64,000 nucleotides of DNA from an uncultured Paracoccaceae bacterium (GCA_947503925.1 CANNFQ010000014.1:50130-114129), one strand, 5' to 3'; positions 38,870 to 48,779 are shown, counted from the first letter of the stretch. The notes: a model not told the origin generated them from the letters alone. A program made the numbers and translations.

Positions 38870-41266
38870 ATGAAATTCACCCTTTCCTGGCTGAAACACC
38901 ATCTTGAAACGGATGCTTCCGTTGCGGAGATTGCCGAAACTCTGACCGACCTTGGGCTTGAGGTCGAAGGTATCGAAAACCCCTTGGATCGCCTGTCCGA
39001 TTTTATGATCGGTAAGGTTGTTTCGGCGGAAAAGCACCCCGATGCCGACAAGCTGAAGGTTTGCCAGGTCGACACTGTGGATGGTCCGACCCAGATCATT
39101 TGTGGTGCGCCAAATGCGCGCGAAGGGATCACCGTGGTGATCGCGTCGCCGGGCACATATGTCCCTGGCATTGATACGACAATCGGTATCGGCAAAATCC
39201 GTGGCATCGAAAGCTATGGCATGATGTGTTCAGAGCGCGAGATGGAGCTGTCAGACGAACATGATGGGATCATCGAGTTGCCCTCGGGCGAGGTGGGTGA
39301 CCGATTTGTCGATTGGCTGGCGGTCAACGACCCATCCAAGGTTGATCCGGTGATTGAGATTGCGATTACCCCGAACCGGCCTGATGCGCTGGGCGTGCGC
39401 GGCATCGCGCGCGACCTTGCCGCCCGTGGCCTTGGCACGCTGAAAGCGGTTGACGTCACCCCGGTGCCTGCAAGCTTTACCGCTGATATGAATGTGTCCA
39501 TTGATGATGATACAAGGGATGGATGCCCGGTTTTCTGTGGCCGTTTGATCAGGGGCGTCAAGAACGGCCCAAGTCCTGATTGGCTACAGGCGCAGCTGCG
39601 GGCCATTGGGTTGCGTCCGATCAGCTTTCTTGTCGATGTAACCAATTGGTTCACCTACGACCTGAACCGTCCTTTGCACGTCTTTGATGCCGACAAGGTG
39701 ACAGGTAATCTGCGTGTGCATCGCGCCGTGGGGGGGGAAACCCTGATGGCGCTTGATGACAAGGAATATGCATTTCAGCCGGGGCAGATGGTGATTTCCG
39801 ACGATCAGGGGCCGGAAAGCATTGCGGGCATCATGGGCGGGGCCGAAACGGGCTGTACTGACGAGACGGTGAATGTCTTTGTCGAAAGCGCCTATTGGGA
39901 CCCGATCCAGATCGCCTATGCTGGACGCGCGCTCAAGATCAATTCTGACGCCCGCTATCGGTTTGAACGGGGCGTTGATCCGGCCTTTACCCCGGAAGGT
40001 CTGGAACATGCCGTGCGCATGATCGTCGATCATGCTGGTGGAGAAGCGTCCGAGCTGATCGTTGCGGGGGCCGTGCCTGACACATCCCGCGCTTACCGGC
40101 TGGATACGGATCGCTGTTCATCGCTGGTTGGTATGGATATTCCGGCCGCGACCCAGCATGCGTCACTGACAGCGCTTGGGTTCACCATGGAAGGTGACAT
40201 GGCCCATGTCCCGTCATGGCGCCCCGATGTGCAGGGTGAGGCCGATCTGGTGGAAGAGGTGGCGCGCATCGCTTCCCTGACCAAACTGGAAGGCAAGCCA
40301 TTGCCCAGCATCCAGCCCGGCGTGCCCAAGCCCATCCTGACTGTCAGCCAGATCAGGCAGCAAGCCGCGCGGCGGACAGCGGCGGCGCTGGGATATAATG
40401 AATGTGTCACCTACAGTTTTGTTGATGACACAGCAGCAAAACTGTTCGGCGGCGGCGATGATACGACCATGCTGGAGAACCCGATCTCCAGCGAGATGTC
40501 GCATATGCGGCCAAACCTTTTGCCCGGGTTGCTGCGTGCGGCAGCTCGCAATCAGGCGCGCGGTTTCATGGATATGGCCCTGTTCGAGGTGGGCGCAGGT
40601 TTCCATGGTGGCGAGCCGGGCGAGCAGCATAACCTGATCACAGGTGTTCTGATTGGTCGTACCGGGCCAAAGGATGTGCATGGCACGTCGCGGCCCGTCG
40701 ACATTTTCGATGCCAAGGCTGATGCAGAGGCTGTTCTGGCCGCAATTGGTGCCCCGGCAAAGGTGCAGATCCTGCACGGTGCCTCTGATTGGTGGCACCC
40801 CGGTCGCCATGGCAAGATCTGCCTTGGCCCTAAGAAAGTGCTCAGTGTGTTTGGTGAGTTGCATCCCCGGGTGCTGGCCGCGCTTGATGTGAAGGGGCCT
40901 GCTGTTGGTTTCACGATTTGGCCGGATGAGGTGCCGCAGCGCAAGAACAAGTCAGCAGCCCGTGCCGCATTGGCGGCGACTGATTTGCAAGCCGTTGAAC
41001 GGGACTTTGCCTTTGTCGTTGATGCGCAGGTTGAGGCGCTGACATTGGTGAACGCTGCTGCGGGGGCCGATAAGGCGCTGATCACCGATGTCCGTGTTTT
41101 TGACGAATTCATCGGCGGCAGTCTGGGTGAAGGCAAGAAATCCCTTGCTGTGACCGTCCGTTTGCAACCGACCGACAAGACGCTGAAAGACGCGGATATC
41201 GAAGCGGTCAGCGCCAAGATCGTTGAAAAGGTCACCAAAGCGACAGGCGGCAGCCTACGCGGCTAG
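38870..41266 (+). CDS. pheT: Phenylalanine--tRNA ligase beta subunit
   Basis: MKFTLSWLKHHLETDASVAEIAETLTDLGLEVEGIE..., tRNA-binding, B3/B4/B5 and FDX-ACB regions. Confidence 0.97.
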   Translation: MKFTLSWLKHHLETDASVAEIAETLTDLGLEVEGIENPLDRLSDFMIGKVVSAEKHPDADKLKVCQVDTVDGPTQIICGAPNAREGITVVIASPGTYVPGIDTTIGIGKIRGIESYGMMCSEREMELSDEHDGIIELPSGEVGDRFVDWLAVNDPSKVDPVIEIAITPNRPDALGVRGIARDLAARGLGTLKAVDVTPVPASFTADMNVSIDDDTRDGCPVFCGRLIRGVKNGPSPDWLQAQLRAIGLRPISFLVDVTNWFTYDLNRPLHVFDADKVTGNLRVHRAVGGETLMALDDKEYAFQPGQMVISDDQGPESIAGIMGGAETGCTDETVNVFVESAYWDPIQIAYAGRALKINSDARYRFERGVDPAFTPEGLEHAVRMIVDHAGGEASELIVAGAVPDTSRAYRLDTDRCSSLVGMDIPAATQHASLTALGFTMEGDMAHVPSWRPDVQGEADLVEEVARIASLTKLEGKPLPSIQPGVPKPILTVSQIRQQAARRTAAALGYNECVTYSFVDDTAAKLFGGGDDTTMLENPISSEMSHMRPNLLPGLLRAAARNQARGFMDMALFEVGAGFHGGEPGEQHNLITGVLIGRTGPKDVHGTSRPVDIFDAKADAEAVLAAIGAPAKVQILHGASDWWHPGRHGKICLGPKKVLSVFGELHPRVLAALDVKGPAVGFTIWPDEVPQRKNKSAARAALAATDLQAVERDFAFVVDAQVEALTLVNAAAGADKALITDVRVFDEFIGGSLGEGKKSLAVTVRLQPTDKTLKDADIEAVSAKIVEKVTKATGGSLRG

Positions 41267-42133
41267 CGCATCTGCCAGGATATCGAACACCAGCCTGATC
41301 TTCGGGCTGGTGTGAATCTCGCGATGTGTGGTGAGCCAGATTGGAAAGGTGATAGGTGCCAGTTGCGGCAGTATCCGCGTCACGCGCTTGTCGCTATCGG
41401 CAAAGCCCGCATACATCGGACAGACCCCAAGCCCGGCACATACCATTTCCCAGGCTACCAACCCGTTCTCGGATCTGACAGGGAAATTCTGCGCAGTGAC
41501 CGGAATTTCAATCGCGTTCAAATAGGTAACGGTCTGGGTGACATCGCCGAAACTGACAAAGTCATGATCAGCCAGATCAGCTTTGGTGTGTGGTGCGCCC
41601 TTTTTGGCAATATATGATTGCGCGCCATAGAAATGCGCTTCGGCCTGATTGATCAGGCGGGTGACCAGATCGGGTTGTTCAGGCCGGACATGCCTGATGG
41701 CGATGTCCGCCTCGCGGCGCGTGAGGTCGCGAATATCATTTGCGGCCACGACGTCCACATGCAGACCCGGCGCGCGCATACGTAGTTGTTTTACAACGGC
41801 AGGCAGGACAGAGGCCGACAGGATATCGCTTGCGGTGATCCGCACCTCGCCTTCGATGGATTGCGATTGCCCGATGGCGGAAAGTGCGACCCGATCCGCC
41901 GCGTCGCCCATTTTGCGCACATGACGCAGCATTTCGCGACCGGCCTCAGTCAGTTCCAAACCGCGCCCAACCCGTTCGAAGAGCAAAAGGTCGAGCTCTA
42001 CCTCCAGCGCGTTGATCTGACGCCCCAATGTCGGTTGCGTCAGGCCCAGATGACGCGCGGCGGCGGATAGCGACCCGTGTTCGGCGGTCGCTAGAAAGGA
42101 GCGCATACGATTCCAGTCAAATGGTGTATTCAT
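41255..42133 (-). CDS. LysR-family transcriptional regulator
   Basis: MNTPFDWNRMRSFLATAEHGSLSAAARHLGLTQPTLGRQINALEVELDLLLFER; start trimmed from 42361. Confidence 0.9.
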   Translation of the reverse strand: MNTPFDWNRMRSFLATAEHGSLSAAARHLGLTQPTLGRQINALEVELDLLLFERVGRGLELTEAGREMLRHVRKMGDAADRVALSAIGQSQSIEGEVRITASDILSASVLPAVVKQLRMRAPGLHVDVVAANDIRDLTRREADIAIRHVRPEQPDLVTRLINQAEAHFYGAQSYIAKKGAPHTKADLADHDFVSFGDVTQTVTYLNAIEIPVTAQNFPVRSENGLVAWEMVCAGLGVCPMYAGFADSDKRVTRILPQLAPITFPIWLTTHREIHTSPKIRLVFDILADALAA

Positions 42134-42235
42134 GCAAATTAGCATATAAGCTGTACTAATTTCGTCAATTCCATGCGGTGGTGTATGGATGTATATCCGC
42201 AAGAAAGGATGACCCTTACGAAAAAGGATAACCCA

Positions 42236-42886
42236 ATGACTGATCTTGCCGCTTTTTGGAACGATGCAGCGCCGAAATATGCCAAATCGCCTATCGCTGA
42301 TCCTGCGGCTTATGAATACACGCTGGAACGGACCCGCAGTTACCTCAAGCAGGATGATCACGTGCTGGAACTTGGCTGCGGCACGGGCTCAACCGCGCTG
42401 CGCTTGGCACCGCACGTCAAACAGATCACCGCGATGGACCTGTCATCGGGCATGTTGACCATCGCGCAGGAAAAGACTGACAAGGCGGGCGTCAAGAACC
42501 TGCAGTTTGTTGAAAGCGGATCAGTGCCCGATACCGGCCATTATGACGTTGTTATGGGGTATAGTCTGTTTCATCTGGTCCCGGACATGGAGGCGCGATT
42601 TGCCCAGATCAACGCCCTGCTGCCAGAGGGCGGGTATTTCATTTCAAAAACGGTCTGTTTGGCAGATGCGGGGGACAGCATCGGGGGGCGTTTCAAATCC
42701 CTGATGATCCGGGTGATGATCCCGTTGATGCAATTAATCCGCAAAGCCCCTTATGTGCGCCGCTTTGCAGCGCGTGAGCTGGAAGCAGCAGTGATGCAGG
42801 CCGGGTTTGAGATTGTGGAAAGTGGCAACCATCCCAAGGGGCCACCACCCGCCCATTACATCGTCGCCCGCAAACGAAGAGCCTGA
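42236..42886 (+). CDS. Class I SAM-dependent methyltransferase
   Basis: VLELGCGTGSTALRLAPHVKQITAMDLSSGML. Confidence 0.88.
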   Translation: MTDLAAFWNDAAPKYAKSPIADPAAYEYTLERTRSYLKQDDHVLELGCGTGSTALRLAPHVKQITAMDLSSGMLTIAQEKTDKAGVKNLQFVESGSVPDTGHYDVVMGYSLFHLVPDMEARFAQINALLPEGGYFISKTVCLADAGDSIGGRFKSLMIRVMIPLMQLIRKAPYVRRFAARELEAAVMQAGFEIVESGNHPKGPPPAHYIVARKRRA

Positions 42887-42917
42887 TATTCTCCACCTGT
42901 AACGGGGGAATGATGAC

Positions 42918-43352
42918 ATGACGGAACAGACGATCCGGCCCGCCATTCAGGATGATGCAAGCGGTCTGACCGCTTGCATTGATGCGGCCTATGCGCCGTT
43001 TTTTGCGCGAGGGCTTGCGTTGCCGCCGGTTAGTGAGGGGATCGCTGGGGATATCGCCAACAACCACGTCTGGGTTGCAGAAAGCGATGGGCGGATTGTT
43101 GGCGGTGTTGTGCTGGTGCTGAACGACAGCGCGCATTTGGCAAATCTAGCGGTTCACCCGGATGCGGGTGGGCAGGGGGTCGGCCGCCGCTTGATCGATC
43201 AGGCCCATGAAGCTGCGTCAAACGCGGGCCATGATCGCCTGCAACTGGCAACGCATATCGATATGACCACAACGCAGGCATTTTATCGCAGGTTGGGGTG
43301 GCAAGAGACTGGGCAAGACGGCAATAAGGTTTACTTTGCCAAGGAACTGTAA
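42918..43352 (+). CDS. GNAT-family N-acetyltransferase
   Basis: NLAVHPDAGGQGVGRRLIDQAHEAA acetyl-CoA binding motif. Confidence 0.85.
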   Translation: MTEQTIRPAIQDDASGLTACIDAAYAPFFARGLALPPVSEGIAGDIANNHVWVAESDGRIVGGVVLVLNDSAHLANLAVHPDAGGQGVGRRLIDQAHEAASNAGHDRLQLATHIDMTTTQAFYRRLGWQETGQDGNKVYFAKEL

Positions 43353-43365
43353 AAGGAGCCGCATC

Positions 43366-43818
43366 ATGACCCTGAAGATCTATCTTTCTGGCGAAATTCA
43401 TACCGACTGGCGTGACCAGATCATTCAAGGGGCCGCAGGGATGGATGTGGCGTTCTCTGCCCCGGTCACTGATCATGATGCGTCCGATGATTGCGGTGTT
43501 GCAATCATGGGGGCAGAGCCGGACAAGTTCTGGCACGATAACAAGGGCGCGAACCTGAACGCCATCCGGACCCGGCACGGTATTCAGAATGCAGATGTTG
43601 TCGTTGTGCGCTTTGGCGAGAAGTACAAACAGTGGAATGCGGCCTTTGATGCCGGCTATGCAGCTGCCCTTGGCAAGTCATTGATTGTCATACACGGGCC
43701 TGAGCATCAGCACCCGTTGAAAGAGGTGGATGCTGCGGCCCTTGCGGTGGTGCAAGAGCCGCAGCAAGTGATTGATATCCTGTCCTATGTGCTAAACGGG
43801 ACGTTGCCTGGGCGTTAG
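43366..43818 (+). CDS. YtoQ-family protein
   Basis: MTLKIYLSGEIHTDWRDQIIQGAAGMDVAFSAPVTDHDASDDCGVAIMG..., recognised family. Confidence 0.78.
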   Translation: MTLKIYLSGEIHTDWRDQIIQGAAGMDVAFSAPVTDHDASDDCGVAIMGAEPDKFWHDNKGANLNAIRTRHGIQNADVVVVRFGEKYKQWNAAFDAGYAAALGKSLIVIHGPEHQHPLKEVDAAALAVVQEPQQVIDILSYVLNGTLPGR

Positions 43819-43828
43819 GGTTCCGGTC

Positions 43829-44524
43829 CTAGGACGGATCGGGAATGCGTTTCGCCTTTTCAACGGCGGGACGGGCAAAAAACCGCTCAACGTAAGCCGG
43901 CGCATTTTTCAGGTCGTTATACCCGACCGCATCCTTTGTGCCGTAGAATTCCAACGCATTCAACCAGGGTGCGATTGCCATGTCGGCGATTGAATAATCG
44001 CCTGCAATCCAGTCGCGTCCGGCAAGTTGTTTGTCGACAACCGCCAGCAATCTGATCGCTTCGTCGCGATATCTTTCTCTCGGGCGCGGGTCATCGATGT
44101 CTTTCCCGGCAAATTTGTAAAAGAACCCCATTTGCCCCAGCATGGGACCAAGCCCCCCCATTTGGAACATCAGCCATTGGGTGACATGGGCCTTATCTGC
44201 TGCATTTGCGCCAAAGAATTTCCCTGATTTTTCAGCAAGATAAAGTAGAATCGCACCGCTTTCGAAGATACCCAGCGGCCCGCCTGGCCCGTTCGGGTCA
44301 ATGATCGCGGGGATCTTGTTATTGGGGTTCAGCGATAGAAATTCGGGGCTTTTGACGTCGCTGTCGGACAGGGTCACCAGATGGGGCTCATAGGGTAATC
44401 CCATTTCCTCCAGCGCGATGGAGACCTTTACCCCGTTGGGTGTTGGATAAGAATATAGCTGGATCACATCGGGGTCATTTGCAGGCCAACGCTGGGTGAT
44501 CGGAAATGCGGAAAGATCAGTCAT
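43829..44524 (-). CDS. Glutathione S-transferase family protein (YghU/YfcG-like)
   Basis: [30 protein letters not shown]...[36 protein letters not shown]. Confidence 0.85.
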   Translation of the reverse strand: MTDLSAFPITQRWPANDPDVIQLYSYPTPNGVKVSIALEEMGLPYEPHLVTLSDSDVKSPEFLSLNPNNKIPAIIDPNGPGGPLGIFESGAILLYLAEKSGKFFGANAADKAHVTQWLMFQMGGLGPMLGQMGFFYKFAGKDIDDPRPRERYRDEAIRLLAVVDKQLAGRDWIAGDYSIADMAIAPWLNALEFYGTKDAVGYNDLKNAPAYVERFFARPAVEKAKRIPDPS

Positions 44525-44679
44525 TTAGGCGGTCCTTATTATTCGCTGCGGTGCCGACAGACGTAAGGGGAAAATTGGTAAATAAAACCCGTGTTTCTGT
44601 GAATATGTTTCGGTATGTATATGCGCAGTTGCGCAGCGGGCCAAAGACCTGCGCGCTGGTTACAGTTTGTGGGGAAAAA

Positions 44680-45078
44680 ATGATCCAAGAATTCAAAGAC
44701 TTCATCGCCAAGGGCAATGTCATGGACATGGCTGTTGGTATTATTATCGGTGCAGCATTTACCGCGATTGTTACATCGCTGGTCGATGATCTGATCAATC
44801 CGATCATCGGCCTGTTTATGGGCGGTGTCGACTTCTCGGCCATGGGGATTGCGTTGGGCGAAGGCGAAGGGGCCGGCGTTTTTGCTTATGGTAACTTTAT
44901 TATGGCGCTGATCAATTTCCTCATCATTGCTTGGGTCGTGTTCTTGCTGGTTAAGGCGGTGAATCGGGTGAAGGATGCCGCCGCCGAGGAAGAAGAACCC
45001 GCACCCGAAGAGCCCAAAGGCCCAACAGCAGAGGAGTTGCTGGCCGAAATTCGCGACTCGCTCAAGGCCCAGTCCTGA
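44680..45078 (+). CDS. mscL: Large-conductance mechanosensitive channel
   Basis: [49 protein letters not shown]; start trimmed from 44506. Confidence 0.95.
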   Translation: MIQEFKDFIAKGNVMDMAVGIIIGAAFTAIVTSLVDDLINPIIGLFMGGVDFSAMGIALGEGEGAGVFAYGNFIMALINFLIIAWVVFLLVKAVNRVKDAAAEEEEPAPEEPKGPTAEELLAEIRDSLKAQS

Positions 45079-45102
45079 TTTTCCGGTACCGGAATAAGCT
45101 CA

Positions 45103-45136
45103 AGAAAGCCCGCGCATCATGCGGGCTTTTTTCTTT
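45103..45136 (+). terminator. Intrinsic terminator downstream of mscL
   Basis: AAGAAAGCCCGC-GCATCAT-GCGGGCTTTTTTCTT. Confidence 0.85.
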
Positions 45137-45151
45137 CAGAAGGAGAAAACC

Positions 45152-45463
45152 ATGAGGTATCTTGCTGCGTTTGGTGCTGTGTCGATAGTTGGGCTGCAAG
45201 CCTGCACCATGCCGACACCCGAGCCGGCCTATTCCCCGCCAGAGGCGTCTGGACTGGTCGCCGTTCGTCCCTATCCGATGGAAGGCGACGTTTGTCAGGT
45301 CATCGGTGAAAATGATTTGACGGTGGAGTATTTGGACGATGCGGCAGTATTGATCGGCTGCCCGGAAACCGAAATGGGTGCCATCGCGGATCGCGAGGCT
45401 GAGGGCGCTCAGAGGGTTGGACAGGTTGGCTCTTGGATCCTTTTGTCGCAACCTCTGCGGTAG
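45152..45463 (+). CDS. Small hypothetical lipoprotein
   Basis: MRYLAAFGAVSIVGLQACTMPTPEPAY (lipobox-like LQAC), 103 aa; stop codon is shared with the MITE-like element boundary. Confidence 0.6.
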   Translation: MRYLAAFGAVSIVGLQACTMPTPEPAYSPPEASGLVAVRPYPMEGDVCQVIGENDLTVEYLDDAAVLIGCPETEMGAIADREAEGAQRVGQVGSWILLSQPLR

Positions 45464-45766
45464 GGTCAGAACCCATTAATTCCACATCGCTGGTTTGACA
45501 GATTTTTCGTGTGACCACTTGCCCGACGGGCGATTTGCACCGCAAATCTGCCGAGAGGGGGTATCCGCGCAGGAACTCTGGTTGAATTTCAAGCAGGTGC
45601 AATGCAGCTCATGCGGAAAACCCGCAAAAGCCGTTGGACGCCAAAACCACGTCATCTCAGCGGCGTGAGCCGTTTGCGCATAACCCGTCAAACGCGGCAT
45701 GTTTCAAGCCCCTGTGATATTTCGCGGTTTTGGCGCCAGCGATGTGGTGTAAACCGGTCCTGACCC
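45463..45766. mobile_element. MITE-like non-autonomous element (304 bp)
   Basis: 31-bp imperfect TIRs: GGGTCAGAACCCATTAATTCCACATCGCTGG (45463..45493) and the inverse complement of CCAGCGATGTGGTGTAAACCGGTCCTGACCC (45736..45766), about 25/31 matches; flanked on both sides by TA. Confidence 0.7.
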
Positions 45767-45780
45767 TAGCCTAACGGGTG

Positions 45781-46899
45781 TTATGCTTTCAGCGCCAGAT
45801 TAGGTGACAATACGTCAATGCCCAAAGCTTTGCCCACAGCGTAGTAGGTCAACTGGCCTGCGTGAACGTTAAGCCCGTTCAGCAAGTGCGGGTCATCTTC
45901 ACAAGCCTGTCGCCAGCCCTTGTCCGCTAGCGATAACATGAAGGGCATGGTGGCGTTGCCCAATGCGATGGTTGATGTCCGGGCGACAGCGCCGGGCATG
46001 TTGGCTACACAGTAATGCATGATCCCGTCCACATTATAAATCGGGTCCTGATGGGTTGTGGCCTTGGATGTTTCGAAGCAACCACCCTGATCAATCGCCA
46101 CGTCGACAAGTGCCGCACCGGGTTTCAGTTCTGTCAGCTGCGCGCGCGAGATCAGTTTGGGCGCGGCGGCACCCGGGATCAGGACGGCGCCAATGATCAT
46201 GTCGGCCTGCTGTGCCAATTCGATTGTATTGCCCGCAGAGGCGTAGCTGCTTTTGAACACATTGCCAAAGACATCATCGAGGTAGCGCAGGCGCGGCAGC
46301 GACCGGTCGAGCACGGTGACATCGGCCCCCATGCCGGCGGCAATTCTGGCCGCATGTGTGCCGACGACACCGCCGCCGATCACAACAACTCTTGCCGGGC
46401 CGACGCCTGGCACACCGCCCATCAGCACGCCGCGGCCGCCATTGGCCTTTTGCAGGGTCCAGGCCCCGACCTGTGGCGCAAGGCGCCCAGCCACTTCTGA
46501 CATCGGTGCCAGCAAAGGAAGACCGCCGCGATCATCGGTCACGGTTTCATAGGCGATGCAAGTCGCGCCCGATGCCATCAGGTCCTTGGTTTGTTCAGGA
46601 TCAGGGGCGAGGTGCAGATAGGTGAACAAAATCTGACCTTCGCGCAGCATTTTCCGTTCGACCGCCTGTGGTTCTTTCACTTTTACAACCATTTCGGCGG
46701 CCTCGAATACCTCGGCCGCAGTGCCGACGATGCTTGCGCCAGCGGCAATGTAGTCATCATCGGGAAAGCCTGCGCCGATACCTGCGCCAGTTTCCATTGT
46801 CACCTGATGACCGTGATTTATGGCCTCCTGAGCGGCATTGGGCGTCAGGCCGACGCGATATTCCTGCGGTTTGATTTCCTTGGGGCATCCGATGTGCAT
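45781..46899 (-). CDS. ald: Alanine dehydrogenase
   Basis: MHIGCPKEIKPQEYRVGLTPNAAQEAINHGHQVTMETGAG...VIGGGVVGTHAARIAAGMGADVTVLDRSLPRLRYLDD. Confidence 0.95.
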   Translation of the reverse strand: MHIGCPKEIKPQEYRVGLTPNAAQEAINHGHQVTMETGAGIGAGFPDDDYIAAGASIVGTAAEVFEAAEMVVKVKEPQAVERKMLREGQILFTYLHLAPDPEQTKDLMASGATCIAYETVTDDRGGLPLLAPMSEVAGRLAPQVGAWTLQKANGGRGVLMGGVPGVGPARVVVIGGGVVGTHAARIAAGMGADVTVLDRSLPRLRYLDDVFGNVFKSSYASAGNTIELAQQADMIIGAVLIPGAAAPKLISRAQLTELKPGAALVDVAIDQGGCFETSKATTHQDPIYNVDGIMHYCVANMPGAVARTSTIALGNATMPFMLSLADKGWRQACEDDPHLLNGLNVHAGQLTYYAVGKALGIDVLSPNLALKA

Positions 46900-47037
46900 G
46901 ATTGATCTCCTCCATCTCTTGTAGGGATCATCATGAGGAGCGCACGCAATGTCTTGGGCAATCCCCTTGGCTGATAGCGTTATCTATCGTAGGAATAAGC
47001 GTAGAATATGTGTTTTGCCGAAGGATCCTGCGCAGAG

Positions 47038-47496
47038 ATGGAACTTGATAGTATTGACCGTCGAATCCTCGATGTTCTGCAAAAGAAAGGACGCATCTCA
47101 AATGCGGAGCTGTCCGAGATCGCCAACTTGTCTGCATCGGCCTGTCACAGGCGCGTTCAACGGTTGGAGAAAGAAGGCTTCATCCGCGATTATGTCGCCC
47201 TGCTGGACCCCCGAAAAATGGATCTGCCAACCACGGTATTTGTCGAAATCACGTTAAGCGGGCAAGCCGACGAAGTTCTGGATGCCTTTGAAAAGGCGGT
47301 GGCTCGGGTGCCGGATGTTCTGGAATGCCATTTGATGGCGGGAACGGCTGACTATCTGCTGAAAGTTGTTGCTGGCGATACCGAGGATTTTGCCCGCATC
47401 CATCGCCGTTATCTGGCGACCTTGCCGGGGGTTGCGCAGATGCAATCTTCCTTTGCCCTGCGGACGGTGCGGCAAACAACAGCGCTGCCAGTATAG
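47038..47496 (+). CDS. Lrp/AsnC-family regulator, divergent from ald
   Basis: MELDSIDRRILDVLQKKGRISNAELSEIANLSASACHRRVQRLEKEGFIRDYVALLDP. Confidence 0.92.
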   Translation: MELDSIDRRILDVLQKKGRISNAELSEIANLSASACHRRVQRLEKEGFIRDYVALLDPRKMDLPTTVFVEITLSGQADEVLDAFEKAVARVPDVLECHLMAGTADYLLKVVAGDTEDFARIHRRYLATLPGVAQMQSSFALRTVRQTTALPV

Positions 47497-47524
47497 AAGC
47501 CGTTGCGACCGATAGCTGCGCTGT

Positions 47525-48724
47525 CTAGGTCTGCTCGTTATCATCTGGGTGCAGGTCGTAAGGCTCAGCCAGGTTCCACACATGGCGTGGGATCATATTT
47601 TTCATCTTTGCCGGGTCCGCCCGACGCAGATGTAGGATCGTTTCAGTTGCTTTCATCTCGACCCGCGCGCGCGCAAATTCCAGGCCGCGGGGTCCGATCC
47701 TGGGCATCAGCCACCCCATGACCCCCCGCAGCCAATTGGGCATCCGGCGCAGCGGCAAACCGCCAGCTGCCAGCCGCGTATTTTCGACGAACCCTTTCAC
47801 CGATCCTTGCCGTTTTCCGCGTGATCCGGGGCTGGCCAAAGCGACCTCGGCCCCCAGCCCGTCCAGGATCTCCTGACCGCGTGCGTTTCGGATGATCAAC
47901 CATTGCTCACCCTCGCCAGCCATATAGCCGACGGTGATATCAGCCAGTCGATTGGTGTAATCCACGCATGTCCGACAGGTTAAAGGAAAGAAGTCCCGAT
48001 CAAGGTCGCTGATCGGGAGTTTCAGAAAGGGGATCAAGCGTTTGCGTCCGTCCTCGAAGCGCAGTTCGACGTAATAGTCGGCCCGAAATTCCAGATATGT
48101 CACCGTGTCAGGCGCATCCGTCAGCAGAGCCAGAAATTCGTGGAAATTTTCGGTGGTGGTGTTGTCTGAGCAAGGGGTACCAATCACATAAATCCGTTCA
48201 AACCCCAGTTTGGTTTCCAGCGCGCGTAGAGCATATATCTGGCAAGGAATGCCGATGACCGCGATCCGGCGGTGCCCTGCCGCGCGGGCCGGTTCCAGCA
48301 AAGCAAGCAAGGGCGCGTATCCCATCCGCATGCCCTGCGCTTCGGCCATGTCGGCAGGGTTGGTGATAATCGCTGGTTGGGGTCGCCACCGGTCGCGACC
48401 GTCAGGCACCATGGTCAGTACGGCATCAATCGCTTTCGTATCAAGCAGGTTTTCAGCCAGCCTGGTTGTTAGCCCGGTCCATTGCGCGCCGGGGCGTGCG
48501 GGCTGCAATGCCGCCCGATGCATGGATTGCATGACGCCAAAGAACCGTTCGTCCCCTTGATCGTTGGCGTCGCGGCCATGCACTTGCGCCTCTAAAGTCG
48601 GATAGTCCGGCTTAATGAATTGGCAGGCCTTTCCGCAGGCACCCGGTTCCTTCATGCGTGACACACCACAATCGGTGCAAAGCCCGCGCGGTGCCGGATC
48701 AGCGAAAGAGGGGGTTTCGATCAT
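47525..48724 (-). CDS. Coenzyme F420 hydrogenase/dehydrogenase beta-subunit (FrhB) family protein
   Basis: N-term CTDCGVSRMKEPGACGKACQFI; GIPCQIYALRALE; PLTCRTCVDYTNRLADITVGYMAGEGEQWLIIRN. Confidence 0.8.
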   Translation of the reverse strand: MIETPSFADPAPRGLCTDCGVSRMKEPGACGKACQFIKPDYPTLEAQVHGRDANDQGDERFFGVMQSMHRAALQPARPGAQWTGLTTRLAENLLDTKAIDAVLTMVPDGRDRWRPQPAIITNPADMAEAQGMRMGYAPLLALLEPARAAGHRRIAVIGIPCQIYALRALETKLGFERIYVIGTPCSDNTTTENFHEFLALLTDAPDTVTYLEFRADYYVELRFEDGRKRLIPFLKLPISDLDRDFFPLTCRTCVDYTNRLADITVGYMAGEGEQWLIIRNARGQEILDGLGAEVALASPGSRGKRQGSVKGFVENTRLAAGGLPLRRMPNWLRGVMGWLMPRIGPRGLEFARARVEMKATETILHLRRADPAKMKNMIPRHVWNLAEPYDLHPDDNEQT

Positions 48725-48779
48725 GCCAGCACGTTAGCGGGTCATGTCCGAGAACCCAATCAGCATTTACTTGCGCCGG

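Noticed and set aside
45476-45700. ORF of 74 aa inside the MITE-like element, possible transposase remnant
   Set aside because: No transposase motif visible; the interior is better treated as non-coding.
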